Shown here in pieces: positions 23,601 through 38,600 of a DNA stretch of 64,000 nucleotides (the first letter of the stretch is position 1; the number at the start of each line of letters is the position of its first letter). Location: the NCBI RefSeq assembly GCF_020080835.1, contig NC_058158.1, positions 33,870,305 to 33,934,304 of the forward strand, in the 5' to 3' direction. The notes beneath the pieces were generated by a model that had not been told where the DNA came from, searched no databases, and saw only the letters and a list, made by a program, of their open reading frames with translations. The stretch comes from Cotesia glomerata. Taxonomy: Eukaryota > Arthropoda > Insecta > Hymenoptera > Braconidae. The position numbers were made by a program, and so were the translations under genes.

Positions 23601-26600
23601 TGAAGCTTAATTCACGTTCAGATCGGGCGTTAAAATCGAATTGTGCTGTTGCTTCTAAGTTTTCAGACTCTGACAAACGACAAAAAACATATTTGCACCA
23701 TTAAATATTATGTTTCATACAGAACATATTGACAGAGTTAAAAAACGTATGAATAAATGGACAAAACAACGAGGCTACTCACCATCTTCTGATGGATACA
23801 CTTCAGAGTCCATATCTTCTTGAACCTGATCTGTTGGAGAGTCACCAACGTCGCTATAAAATAAAATAAATTCAATTTATACATCACACAGTATGAGTAT
23901 AGTAACCAAACTGTCTTTCAAGTGTCAAATATTTTTATATACTTCATAACTTATGTCAAATGTCAAATATAAAAGCTGTACTCTGCCAGTGAATTACTTA
24001 CACATCGTCGGGCTCTCGGCTGATGTATTTTTCATACTGAATCCCGCCGATATCATCAGGGAATATTTCTTCGCAGAGTGTTATTATATTTTTAATCAGT
24101 TCATTAACTTGATTCTGATACTGTACTTGATCTTTGTCTTCGGGCACTGGCACCAAAGTCGGCCCGAAACAAATGGCAAGATTGTATGGGTCCATCATGT
24201 TTTCGTCTGAAAATTCCGAGAGGTGATTAAGAAAGGCAAACAGGTATCGCATTACTATAACAACCGGCCTCGGCAGACTCGATATCAACTGTTTCATTTT
24301 TAAGACAAACTCATGCTTAGATTCGAGTTGCGCCAATTCCATTAGATGCTCGAAATAAATAATAGGGAAGAGTGGTTCACGCAATTCCCTCAAGTACAAC
24401 TTTAGCACCCCGGCAACACTGTTAATATCTGAGGCATCTGTCACGTCAGCAAGTGGATCTTCACCCCGTTCGAACCACTCTCTGAAGTTATTTATCTCAA
24501 CTTGAGAGCCAGACACTCGAAATATGCCCTGATGATGAAGACCGTACAGATTTATAACCCTTATACAGCTCTTCATTATTAAAGGTATCTCTAAATTCGT
24601 GCTCTCGAGATACTCCTCCAAAGAACCACCGAATAACTTTGGCTGTCCGTTCATCTGCAGTCTACCAATTCTCTTTCTACGCGCTTGTTTCTGCTTAGAC
24701 GTGGTGATGGAAGGATTCGGGCTTCCATTGGAGCCGTCTTGAAGACTTTGCCTTATGTACTCTTGCTTAGCGTCGAGTCTGGCTATTCGCGATGTTCCAA
24801 GCAGGTATTCTCGAAATTTCTACAGGGGAAAAATAAAATAAAAATATCAGTAGACAGATTTAAAACACTCGATTCTATTTTACACTCGTTTGTTCTAACT
24901 AGCAACCTTGTAGTCACTATGTGACTGCTGTGACTAGTGAACTATAAATAAAAAAATTTTGCTTTATTAAATAATGACTTTTGTTAAATTGCACTGTACT
25001 TTTTTAACTATTGACGTTTTTAAAGATATAAGCTCATCCCGATGTTACACTCATCAAGAGCTTTCATTTGAGTACCCACATGCATTTTCATATATTTTCC
25101 ATATATACATATATAGTATATATATAAATATATGAAATATTGACGTTTTTAAAGATATAAGCTCATCCTGATGTTACACTCATCAAGAGCTTTCATTTGA
25201 GTGCCCACATGCATTTTCATATATTTTTCATATATAAACATATATAATATGTATAAATATATGAAAAATTGATGTGGGTACTCAAATGAAAGGTCTCGAT
25301 GAGTGTAATGTCGGGATGAGCTTATATCTTTAAAAATGTCAATAGTTCATAAGATACAAGGTCATTTCTTAATTATGTATCTAGAGACAGAATTTTCGAA
25401 TGCAGCCTAAATACTTATCATCATAAATTGACTATTGGTGAGAATGATATGAAACCTTGAAAAGGCACAAATTAAAATCAAGACCTTTGCAATGACACTA
25501 AATTTCACTAAAAAAAAACCGATTTTACCATATGACTATCCTGGACACAAAATTTGTCTTTTTCTCTTATTAATATAGATTATAAATAAAATAAAAGCAA
25601 CAACATAATATAGAGTGTAAAAATAATTTAATAATGTAAAATAAAATAAAAAATACCGTAAGATAAAATTCTTCGGTTTCCTGCCTGTCAGCGCGTAATT
25701 TGATCTGAACAGTCTCAGGTGGCCTGGAGGTTGGCATGCAGTTTTCACCAAAGTATCGCGAGCAATCGTAGTCCTTGGCAGTAAGCATTTCTAAAAGACT
25801 AGCCTCAGCGGTCTCTAAGGTCTTCCACACCTCCTCAGACTCGGTTCTGAGAGAGGTAACGCGTTGCTGCAATTGTCCCAGTCGCTGTTCCATTTCAGAG
25901 TGTAGTATCTTCTGTAACTCTGGTTCGGGAGTTTCATCACCTCGTTGGCACTGGAATTCAAACTTCTTGGGGATCATAAACGCCGCGTGATGTGACTCAA
26001 GAAAACGCTGTTTGTCTGCACGAGAATCCAGAGCGTTAATAGTATTTGTCAGCTGCTCGGCGCTTGTTTGCAGCGACCGCTGTCTTCCCTCTTCCGCGCT
26101 GCAGTGCATCAACAATGCCCGTGCGATGCAATTGTGAAACCCAAAGTCCATACACTGCAAATAAAAATACAAATATAAATACAATCTATATACGGACAAA
26201 TAAAATAAAAAAAAAAAAAAAATAAAAACAAATAAATCGAGTCAGCGCAATCAACGTCAGCGAAAAATTTATTTACATGTAAACGTAAGAGGAAATAGAA
26301 GCAATGAACTCATCAATTTAAATACATACTTTACGTTTATATCCACACACATGTTAGTTAAATAAGTTAACCCGTGTACTTACATCAATGAGATCCGACA
26401 GGTCGTCAACGAAATATTTATGAATCGTTGTATTGGACGCCTCTAGACAAAGAATGTACTCATTTCTAGCCTTGAGTGCTTTCAGCTTGGCCTCCGTGTA
26501 TTTGTTCTTTCTCTGAAATAAGATATAACCATTAGTATACATTGAGAGAGAGATTTTAATCAGAATCATGATCAACACAGCCTGGCCTGGCCAGCTGTTA

Positions 26601-29600
26601 CTCTAATGAATTGCCCGTCCCTATGCTAGATAGCGTGCGATATTACTGTACATACTAATTGACTCGGTTAATTTTACTGAGAGTTTGCGCAATCTCTTCA
26701 TGTGTTACTTATTTATTTATTAGCTTTTTCTCGAGCTCGGGCTCAGGGCTTTTATAAAGCTGTCAACACGCAAGTGAGAAAAATACCGACCAATAAATTC
26801 TTTCATGCCTCAAAACCCATCGCCATCGGGTATAGGATAACTCATGCGCGAATGGATAAGTAATAGTGTTAAAGTATAACTTTAAGTAACTCTCTTTTTT
26901 GTATGCTTGTTTTCTTCCCATAAAACCTCTTATATGTGGTTGTTTTATCGCGAGGGAGTTTCACGCCTAAGTTAATCATTTAGCTCTCCTCCTCCCCGTC
27001 ATCATCATCATCATCATCATCATCATTTTGGTGTAGGACCACATGTCTTGACAGTTACTCTGGAATAAACTCCCTACAAAACCGCAGTTGTTTATTTTCA
27101 GCGGGTTTAGGAAGTCGAGAAACCGTTGGACCTCGTACTTAAATCTCCGGACGTCTGCTTAGTGCCTCGTAATGGTAAAAAATAAGAATTATGTAGATGA
27201 GAGTCTCAAAAAAAAATATATATATGTGTAAATGTAAAAAACGTTAAGAAGAAACGCTTAAAATACGAGGCGCCTCTTGGAGCTGTACGTCATGTGGAGC
27301 GCCGTGTGTATGCAGAAGATGTAACCCTTCAAGCTGGCGTACATCAACTGGCAAACCGTGGTCATTGGATCGTCGTGGTTTGTAGTAGCATTTTGTATAC
27401 ATTCTGACAATGACAGAGATACTCGGTGATAAAGACTGGGCCAGCAAGCGAGAGAACTGGTTTGATAACATATATGTCGGGGAATAAAGTACAGCGGAGT
27501 ATTTTCTGATAAATTGATGAGAATATTCTTTAGGATATTTTTGTTTTTAGTAATTTTAAAAAATGTACTATTACTTTTAATATTTTGTAAAATAGAGCTG
27601 ATAGAATGTCAAATACTAGATCGAAGGGTGGAGGCGTCCTTTTGGCTATTGAAATGAACATTTTTGTGTCGCAAGTTAATATAGATCACATTATGAGTAA
27701 ATACGAAGAAATTAATGCAATCTGCCTGAGAATTTCACTGTCTTTGAATTTTGTTCTAACACTCATTCTACTTTACATTGCTCCAGAAATTAGACTTCAC
27801 CTATTTGAGCTGTTCCTGGACGATCTTTCCTAGTTCCTCTCTGACCATCATCGTTAGCTACTTATTATTGATGATTTCAACGTGCCTAGTTTTCATAATC
27901 GTGTTTATTTTTTCTTTTTTTTTTGTTTTTTCTATTGTATACTACATACTATCTCGACGTTCTAATTAGCAAATTGTCTAACTCCATTTTAGAGAATCTT
28001 CTATTTGTAAGAAAAAAACAATTAGTTCAAAATTTATTATCACTTTAAAAAACCATTTAATATCATTAATATCTAATAGAGATATAATATTTAGGTTTGA
28101 ATTATTCAAATAATTTATAATTGGATTATTGCTACATCAAAATGTTAAAAGATCACTCTCTAAAAAGTAAGGAGTTAGACAAATTGCTAATTAGACCGTC
28201 GATGTACACTTTTACTTGTATGAAACCCTGTTATTGGCCATGATGTTGGGTTCATTGTTTGATAAATAAATAAATAAATAAAATAAGGCTTAATGAAATT
28301 GTTTTATTGCGGTAAGCTTAAGCCTAGGTAGGCACATGGTTGTCAACGTAGTCGGGATCCCAGGACGATAGGGATATCATAAAATTAATAAGGAAAAGAG
28401 AAATATGCAGCAGGCAGACTATTTGAGAATAGTTTTAGAGAAGACAGTCTTGCTTTGGAATTAAGATTGAACGGACGTTTTGGTGACCGCGAATTCGTTA
28501 TTTCCTAAGTCTCGGTCTATTGCCAGTTATTTTTAATATTGTTTGCATTCTAAATTAAATTAATCTTATATCGTATTTTGCGTACTACTGTCTTGATAAT
28601 AAGTGATAATTAATAATTATAAATTATTTTATTTTATTACGAGTTTATTTACTCATTCTCATTAATTGATCTTGTAATTGTGAATATTAATTAATTAATT
28701 GTAATAATAAAAATGAGTGAACCACAAAATGCTGTATCTCCAACAAACGTTCCTGCCTCTCCGACATATGTATACTAAGAAACACAGTGGCAAAAAGTAG
28801 GCAGCGGAACAATTGGCAAACTAGTGTGACGCAAGTACCTAATTCGGACATCCTGCGGTTGCCCTGAATATTTGTCCGTGCCAAAGAGCTTTTCTTATTG
28901 TTTTTTTGAGGATACTTTTTTTAATCTAAAACTCCTGGCCTCGTTTTATCTGAATAGTAAATGTACTACGGCGGAGTATTCGTTGAAAGAACGCCAGAGA
29001 TCACAAATCGTAAGCCTCATAGCTGGTACTTGAATATATAAAAGAGATTAACCGCTTAGCATTGTATGTACCAGCATTGAGCAGTTTCGCTCAATATTAT
29101 AGTCCCAGTTTACTTTATAACTGCAATTGTATTGCGTCACACGCTCTCGTAGTAAACTGCCAATGCGAATTGATAATTCAATGAAATCCCAGGCGTGATC
29201 GTAATCTACCCACTTGCTTAAAACCCATTAAGTATTTACCAATTGTTGTAAACTCTCTTAATGCACCTACTCTGTTTGAACTTGAAAGCTCTGGTTTTAT
29301 TCGTCAGTGAATGCTAAATCAACAAAATTTTTTGATTGTACATTGTACACACTGAGCGTACAGTCGGGTTACCAAAGCGAAAATTTTGTTAGTCCAATCG
29401 ATAGTACATTGCTCAGGGCGTCCGACCTTTCCAGTGTCAAGGGCCATCGTGATTCCTACAATCCACACTCACATTCGTATAAAATTTTTATGTGCTATAT
29501 AGAACATTTACAGGGCTCTGTCGTGGATTCTCTCCCTCGTACTCTAGACTGCCGGAGCAATCAGTGACCATAAGTGAAGAGACGCGTCGCTGTCAGTCTT

Positions 29601-32600
29601 GTATTATTCACGAACAAAAGCTCCTGTCGCTTTTTCCATTTCTCTCATTTCTCTTGTTTTCATTGTTAATGGATTCTATTTCTTCCTCTATTTACCCGTA
29701 CATACATATAATATAATATAATAGAATAGAATGTATGTAATCTAAAGAAAAATAGTGAACAGCATCATCATCATACTACTATTATTATTATTATTACTAT
29801 TACTATTACGATGTGTAATACACAAACCTTAGTCACTTCCTTCTCAATGAGCTTGTACTTCTTGCTACGTGCAAGTTTCTCTGGCGGTACATTTGTGACT
29901 TCAAGTTTACTACGCTGTTGTTCAGCAACGCGTAATTTTGTCTCTGCTTGTCGTGACTCAGCTTGATAAGCTTGGTATGTTTTCATCGTCGTATGAAGCT
30001 CGTGAAGTACCCTCAAGATTTCTTCGTGTGTTTCATACCCAATTTCTCGGCACTGTAATTATTTTACATTATAAAAATAAATATTACCTAAAATTATTTA
30101 GATATTAAATTAATTTAATTTAATTTCTTTATGGAAAATAAGATGAGTAAATTAAACAAGACATACACGTCTATAAATTCGCTGAACATCTTCGATGACT
30201 TGATTAAGTCTTCCGACCAGGTGAGTGCTGTAGACCTCGGAAAGCGCGGCATGATCGCGGCTCAGATTTTTCGTCTCATTGACAAGTTGCTGCCAGCAAG
30301 CGTAGCTGGAGAACAGTGGCCATTGCTCCCTTCTGAAGCAAACAGCAAACGTGGGGAAAATTAAACAGATAAATAAAATGAAAGTAAGCAACACCGGTAA
30401 TTTATTCACAGTAAGGTTACGTGCAGATTATTCAAGGATCGGTGGGTACAAGTTATTATATAAGTGCTACGCCAGTTATAGAAGATGGAAACCTCTAAAG
30501 AAGCCCTAATAAATTTATTATTCGGCAAAATTAAAAATTTTATTAAATATTTTAAATATTTAATGATAGTTAAATTATTAAATATCTAACAATTTTTTTT
30601 ATTTTTATCATAATTAAATTAATATGAAAAAAATTCAAAATTGAAAAAAATTACAAGTCCAAATTTTTCTTAAAATAATTTTTTTTTTTTTTTTAGTTTA
30701 TTTGTTGCACTGAAAAAAATTAACTTGATTCAAGAATTTTTTTTTAATCCAAAACAATAAAAGTCTTCAAAATAATTTTCTTGATTCAATAATCACTTGA
30801 ATTAAAATATATTATTGTTACTATTAATGTAACACTAACAATGTCTGTTAAGTGAGGGAAATGTTTGATATGATCACAATTTCTAATGGAATGTCTCTTT
30901 AATTGATGATGGAGTGATGTATTTATTATATTGTATTAATAATGACTGTAATTCACTATTATTTTTCGTTAATTCAAATTTATTCTAATGTATTTTGGAG
31001 GATCGCAAAGAGCTACGACTCTATGGCCTTAAAACAATAAATAATAAATAATAATAATAATAATAATGTATATTATCGATCGGCGTTCTTTTGCAATAAA
31101 TAAATAATTTTTTTCTTGAACCAAATTAATTTTTTTTCTGTGTATAAAAATCCCAAAAATTGTTAGACATCTTCTAATTTAAATCTCACAATAATTCAAA
31201 CCCTCAACTTACTTTTGCTTTTGCTCTTTGTGCCGCATTTGTATACTTCTCGCCATTTTGTCAAGGGATTTGCTGTAATCGAGCTCGAGTTCGGCTCGTC
31301 TGCGGAAGAAGTCCTGCAGTTCGGCAACCAGGGCCACCTGGGACTCCATTCTCACGTCGAGACATCTCAGCTGCTCGTTTAGCTGCAGCCTTATATCTGA
31401 AAGAAAAACATCAAATGAAACGTTATTAAAAAAAATAATAATAAATTTAATAATATACCACCCCAAGTGTATTAAATCTTACATAAAATATTTAGCCAAG
31501 CGCAATTCAAACATACATATCCATCGAGAACACATAGGTTGATATTATCATCATTATTTTTTTTATTACCATTATTGTGATTGTGATTATGATTATGATT
31601 ATGATTATTATTGGGTGTATACTAAGCAAAAAGGGGAATATTGAATCTATAGTTGCATTTACCCAACAACGAACTTCCGCTCAGCTAACGGAATAATAAT
31701 GCGCCGTCAGCCGGCATCAAAAGCAGCCGAATGGAAGTAGGGGCAACGAACTAAACGGGGAACGCCGTCTGCTGGACTACTGTCTCTTTACTACCTCATT
31801 TCATCCACCAGCAACAACTCTTTCTCTTTATCTGCTGGCTTATTATAGACAGACCCACATTAAGCCGATTTTCGACTTCGATATGTGGGGTCTAGTCTCT
31901 CCTCTTGTCTTTGGTTGTTCTCACTAAAGGGAACCTTTTGAGAAACCCATAACTTACTCTTCGCACCACCAATAACTTCAGGGTCTTCCCCGACCAATGT
32001 CTAATAATAAAACTCGATTCATCTTTTGTGGGTGCGGTCTTCCTTTTTACCCTGTTCAATTACAGTGTATTTTTTCGGTAGTAGGAAAATTATTGTCGAG
32101 AAAACTAGAGGAAAAGGTTTTAAATTACTGAATTGGGGGTGTAATTTATCAATGTCATTGGAACTTTTAGATATGATTAACGAACAAATAAATTATCTAT
32201 TAACTTTTTTCATCGTCATTTATATATAATGAAAGTGTATTTTTGATTTAAATGGTCTGTCAACTGAATTTCACAGCTATTTAATGAGTTTTATCAAATA
32301 AGAAATCAAATTATAGGGCTTATAAATGGAACTGAAAGTAACTGACATTTGACAGTGCTAAGGATTTTTTTTTTAACAAAAAAATTTTACACGTGGAAGT
32401 TATAAAAAATTATGAATGCAATTTTTTTTATAAAATTTTTTTAAATAAATTAAAAAAATTTTTTAATCAAAAAAGTAATTTAATTATCTTGAATCATTCA
32501 GAAAAATTATTCAATCAAATAAAATTTACTTAAATAAATAAAATTTCTCATTTTTTAAATATTTCTGCTTGATTTAAATTAATCACTCTTCAAAATTTTG

Positions 32601-35600
32601 ATCTTGGCCTAAAATTTCATCTCTTAAATCAAATTAATTTTTTTATCATCATAAAAGAATGGAGTATAGTTCAAAATTCAATAAAATTGTTGCCGTAAAA
32701 ATTTTTAACTCTTCATTTTATAAACAAAAGTGTTAAAAATGAACCATAACTTGTATCATTAACATTAATGTTTAAATGCGATAAAATTTACTAAATTTCC
32801 AACTCGTTTTCTCCGCGTGTGCGTTTGCGCTCATTAAATAAAAAGTTTCGTAACACAGCATACGTTTTTATTAATTAACGTAACAACCCGTAAAGACAGA
32901 GTTAAACCAGCAGTATAATATAATATAATATAATGTATTATGTGTTATTTTTTACATTGTCCACCTAGGGTAATTAAATTTTTTAACTTCCACCACGTAC
33001 ATCATAGAACATTAAAATAATACGGGTGAAGCGAGCCGTGAGGTATTATATTGATGCTTGCCGCCCTCGAGTTGCCTCGCACATATGCGACGGGCTTAAA
33101 AATACATAAATATAATACCTACGTATTATATTCGTACATATATAAATTTAACGTCCCGGTCTTGCTCGACGGATGTAACTAAGCTGAGGTAAATATTGCC
33201 CGAAAATATACACGTGTATTATATACACATACACATATATTATTATGTATTATATAACATATACTTATGTACAAGGTACGGGGTTGGTAAAAGTTGGTGG
33301 CTAAAAGTGCTCACGTGAAGTACACTAACGTGGAGGAAGGAGAATATGGATGTATAAGTAGAGAGAAGGGTCGCGATTATATATATATATATAAAGTATA
33401 TAGACTTTTATCCAGAACAACGATGAAAAACTTTTGGTACGGCTCCGATCGCAGAATAGGAGCTTCAAACAACTCTCGTTATTTTTCTGTTCGGTGGGAT
33501 TCCACGTGGAAATCACTTATGCTTTTTTTTTATTCCGCCACCCTCGTATCGGCACCATCGAACCCTTGTTACGTGTTCCGGCACACGCATTCACTCAAAC
33601 GTCGACGGCGGTACAGTACTTTACTTTTTTACCAGTTGTTTGCTCTCTATATACACCCACACAGTCTGGAGAATAAAACCAAAGAAAAATGTGTCATCCA
33701 CTCCTTCTTATTGTTATTATTATTATCATCATCATCTTCATCTTTTTCTCTTAATCTTTTTGTCAGGCTCTCAAGACTCGCTGTAATTACGTCCGCTCGC
33801 GAGATCTCAAAGACTGCACGAAATATTACAATTAGATCCTCTTCATTTTGCCTTTGTTTTACTTTTCGAGGTTCTTTTTGCCTGAAGCTTAAAACCCGCA
33901 GGCTTGATCTGTACTCGTTTCTGATATTAATAAAAATTGAGTTATTTAGTTTGGAAAATACTTTAATATTGAGTAGAAAAGCTCAGTTAATAGTTTAAAA
34001 TTATATTTTGATCCATTATACGAATGAAAATTAATAATTGAAGAAGATTATTTTGAAAATTTCTTCATTTAATAATTTTTTTGCTTGCTTTTTTAATTTA
34101 AAGAATTAAAAAAATTCTTTCTTTTAAATTAATCTTTTCGAGTGTTGCTTACTGAAAAATATTAAAATGTTCTCGTATTTTTTTTATACACAGAAAAAAT
34201 AATATTTTATAAATTATGCATTGATAAAAAATGAATTTGATTTAATAAATTAGAATAAATTTTTTTTTGGCTCAAATAAATTTCATTTAATTCAAAAATT
34301 TTTCTATTTATGCAGTGTAAATTTTAATAATTAAATTCGCCAAAAAAATACTGTCAAAATTGAAGTTTTAAAATAGAATTTTTACAAACTCTGTAAAAAA
34401 TTTTAATTAAAAACTGTAAAAATTAATATTTGAAAAAATATTAATTAAAATTTTATTTTTTCCAAATTTTTTGCTCGAAGCACCTAACTATTAAAATTTA
34501 CATTATAAACTGTAAAAATTAATCAGTTTTTTTTTATCTGAGTTTTAAACTGATTATTTTTACTATAAAAATTTTACAACATGAACATTACGCTCATTCT
34601 TTTTTAAAGTAGTTTTTTAAAAGACATATTTTATAGGCTGGTCATCCCGATAGTCATGTGCCGGCCAGATGTTGGTATATATGCACAATTTATTTTATTT
34701 TAGCCGGTAAAGCGCTATCCATTTCATTTCACTTCATTAAACGCTCGAAATAAAAGTTTATTGTCGAGGAATTTAACCGTACAATCGACATTATCGCATA
34801 TATTTTTTACAGCAGACGAAATAAAGAACCAACGAGCCAGAGCAAGAGCATAACCCGGTATCGATTTCCTTTTCTTTATGTGGCATGCTGGCGCTCGTCG
34901 ACGACAACAACCAACTGAACGAACCCATGATTCATCAAGTGAGCTTACGGTTAACTTAAGAGTTTTACCAGAAAATAAGTAAAGCAGCGAGCAGACAGCC
35001 GTCTAAGTCACCCTTTGCTCTCGACTCGCATTTAATCTGGGTAATAACGGCTGAATTCTGTCCAAAACTTTTTGACAACCCACAAAACCCAGTTGAGATT
35101 ACCACGGCTTTGTTCTACCGATTTTTAGTTTTTACTTTTGAATCTTTGCAATGAATAAATAGCCATCATTAACTAACTATTATTATCCTGGAAGGACAAT
35201 GGAACAAAAATAGAAAGTACATACTGCACAATGTACAATAATGCGGCATAATGTTTGACCAGATAACAACACAAAAGGATGAAAAGTACTCTTTTACACT
35301 GAAAAAAAATAAAAAATACTTCATAAAAAAAAAAAATTTTTGTTAATTCGAAAATAAAATTATTTTTTTCAATGCTTTAAATTATTCCGGTCCAGTAAAT
35401 AGTAAAATTAATTATCATGTTCCGGCGACAGTGAATATATATATTAACTATGCTTCTTTATAAATAAAATCTACGAAACATTGCCATAAATATTAATTCG
35501 GTGTCAATTTACTACCTGGTCCACTGTCTCCAGAACATCATAATTAAAATGACTTTCAAGAGAATTTGATGTCTTGATTCAACTATTTCTTGTTTTGAAA

Positions 35601-38600
35601 CTAGTTTTCTTAGCTTAATTCCATAACTTCGATCAATGCAATCAAATTTTTCATTAAAAAACTCAATTCCTTTTAACTAAGCTACTTTTCTTTTTTTTTT
35701 TTTTAATAATTTCATACTCTTGGTTAAAAAAAAAAAAATTCTTCATTCAAAATACCAAAAAATACTTTAAAAAGAAACAAAATTTCTATTTCAACCCATT
35801 TTGAAACTTAAATAAGATTTATTTTTGAAGGTATAGAAAATAATATAAATTCGAAGATATTTAGTATTCTTGAAACAAGTCAGTAATATTTTGAGTCGAC
35901 GTTATTGACTATTTTCATCCAAGAGAAATTTTTGAGTGAAATATCAGTTATTTTGTTTAAAAATGATAAAGTGCTTCGTTCAAGTCTAAAATTCTTCAAT
36001 CAAGAATTTTTTTTTCCCATTATTTTTTTCGTCTAAAAATTCAAATTTCTTCTTGTCCAAAAGTTTGATTTCTTTGATTCAATTCGTGAATTTCTTAAAA
36101 ATAAGATTTTAATTTTGAAGAGAATGTTTTTTGTGAATCAAATACTTTTTTTTCTGCATACTGTACCCAGAAAAAGCATTAAATCGAATGATTGGTAATT
36201 TAAAGTCTTGTAAACGAAAACGTGTTGTTTTGTTATGTGTAATAGTGTTCTGGTTGCTCTCATTGTCATTCGGTGCTTGACAATTTGCAATTCCAACTGC
36301 CGGTTTGATTACGATCTTACGTGATTCATCACTCTGTTCTTTCTACACAACATCTCAGCCGTCTTGTGTACAACACATATCCAGCATAGAAGTTATCCTC
36401 TCTAAGCTTATAAACCAGTGTGTTCACCAATGAGATGCTCTTGGTCTTGCTCCGCAAATGCCTTATTCATGATTTTTTATCCATCTACTCTTGTACTTTT
36501 TATTTCTTCATCTTCGTCTCACACCATGTTCCATCGTATGATAGTTTCAGTCTATAGACGCCCTGCCCAGAAGAAATATCTACAACATAATAAGAATTAT
36601 ACGATTTTATCGGGCCGCATATGCCGGCGAGTCTCTTCTTCTCTTCTCTCAGCAAGATTCAGATACTCAGCCCTTCTGTTAGTTTGTCCATCCCTCTTCT
36701 TCATATTTTTCGGATCCTATATCTACGGTCCGGCATCCACCAAATAAAATCCTGATAATCCGTCCAGACGATCGGTTAGCTCTACGCTTCGTAAACAGTC
36801 TGAGAGTTTGTTGATGATGGGGAACATGGATGTGTATAATAACTACCGAAAAAGAAACGCTTTGAAAGTATAATCTCACGTTTCCGTGTATTCCATTCAA
36901 ACGAAATCGTGGAACTCTTCAGGAGAGTTAATGTAACATACATATAGAAAAATATACACTCACTCATATGTATGTTTGTGTATATTGTATATAGGCAGAG
37001 GCATATATGTCTTCTTTTATCGCAGTAGCGGACGCCAATGAAAAGGAATAAAATAAGAATAACTAAAAATAAACATTAAGTCTTATTGATTGCATAAAAA
37101 TACTATTATTTCATTTCCTTGTTTCATTTCTTCATTTTTTTCATATTTATTATTATTATTTGAGAGAAATTGGCCTGATAAATTTTTATTTGATAAATTT
37201 CAAGTGAAAAGACCGGAAGTTTATGAATTATTTTTACTTAATTATATTATTGAGTAAAAATGATTAATTTTAATATTTATAACGATTCGTTGCTTATATT
37301 TTTTTAATACTTCACACAGGAAGAAATAATTATTATTTGAGAGAAATTGGCCTGATAAATTTTTATTTGATAAATTTCAAGTGAGGAGATCGGAAATTTA
37401 TGAATTATTTTTACCTAATTGTGTTATTGAGTAAAAATGATTAATTTTAATATTTATAACGATTAGTTGCTCATATTTCAATCTTTCACACAGGAAGAAA
37501 TGATTACTGAGAAGTTAAAATACAATCATCAAATAATATTACTTTTCATAGCAATATAAATTAATTAACTCTTATTATTTAAATCTTTATAATTAAAATG
37601 CATATGTAGTAAATACCAATTCGAATGTTAATAAGTAACATTTACTTTCTTTTACACAACTTCCATCTCAAGGTTAATTATTAGAATGTATTATTTAAAT
37701 AATCTAATTTTTTAAACTATTATAAAATAAAAGAGATTGTTCTCTTCCAAAATAATTAATTTCACCAAATATTTAAAATTACCAAAAAAAAAATTCGGCA
37801 ATATTTTATTTCTTCAACAATTCATTATTCGCTTCATTTATTCCATATTTATTTGATACTATTATAATTATATTTATTATTATTATTATTAATTTTTTTT
37901 TATCCCACCAATTTCCTTAGCAATTGTGTAACTTTAACAAAAATCATAATTATGCCAGCATAAAAATATTCCATGGCTCAGTGAATACAAATTGGACGTC
38001 GACAAAAATAATTACAATAACAACGATATTAACAATACATCCAATAAATATACAGATATATACTTAAAAATTTTATTATGTATATATATATTTTTTTTTA
38101 ATATATTATAAACAGGCATTATACCTTTAGTCCAAGCCTCCCTTTCTTGTCTACCGGATGACAGTTTAAACATCTCTTGTTGTCTTGGCTAATCTTTGTT
38201 TCCAATCACGATCCACGTCGTACATTCGTACATATATACACGTCCTCTATCTTCTTTATATTACTTACCAAACTAATCACACTGTAAGTCACTGACTACA
38301 CCAACGAGTTCCTGTCTACTCGTTTGTCTTATTCTCACAAAATAAACACTTTAAATTGTTTTATAAAGCATATATACAATATACAACATATATACTGTAC
38401 AATAATTTCCCTTCGCCTTTACCTTGGACTTATACACTTTATATTACTTGAGTTCTCAGTTAATAAAAGTTCTTTGCTTCACTTTCATCATTTAATTCAA
38501 CGGCACAATATATTTAATCTCTACTGACAGAAATGTCGCTTAAAATTTGTCGTTTAACTTTAAACTAACGTCTTATATTACGCTGTTACATTACTTCACC

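Noticed and set aside
27606..27833. Possible host gene at the GGGVLLAIEM frame
   Set aside because: The GGGV and, after a frameshift, DFNVP blocks are LINE endonuclease motifs, so it is a dead retrotransposon.
33294..33998. 234-codon plus-strand open frame inside srGAP intron 1
   Set aside because: Composition is low-complexity (Ser, Leu, Phe, Tyr runs from TTATTA/TCATCA repeats), it has no domain-like pattern, and it lies in an intron with no splice or promoter context.
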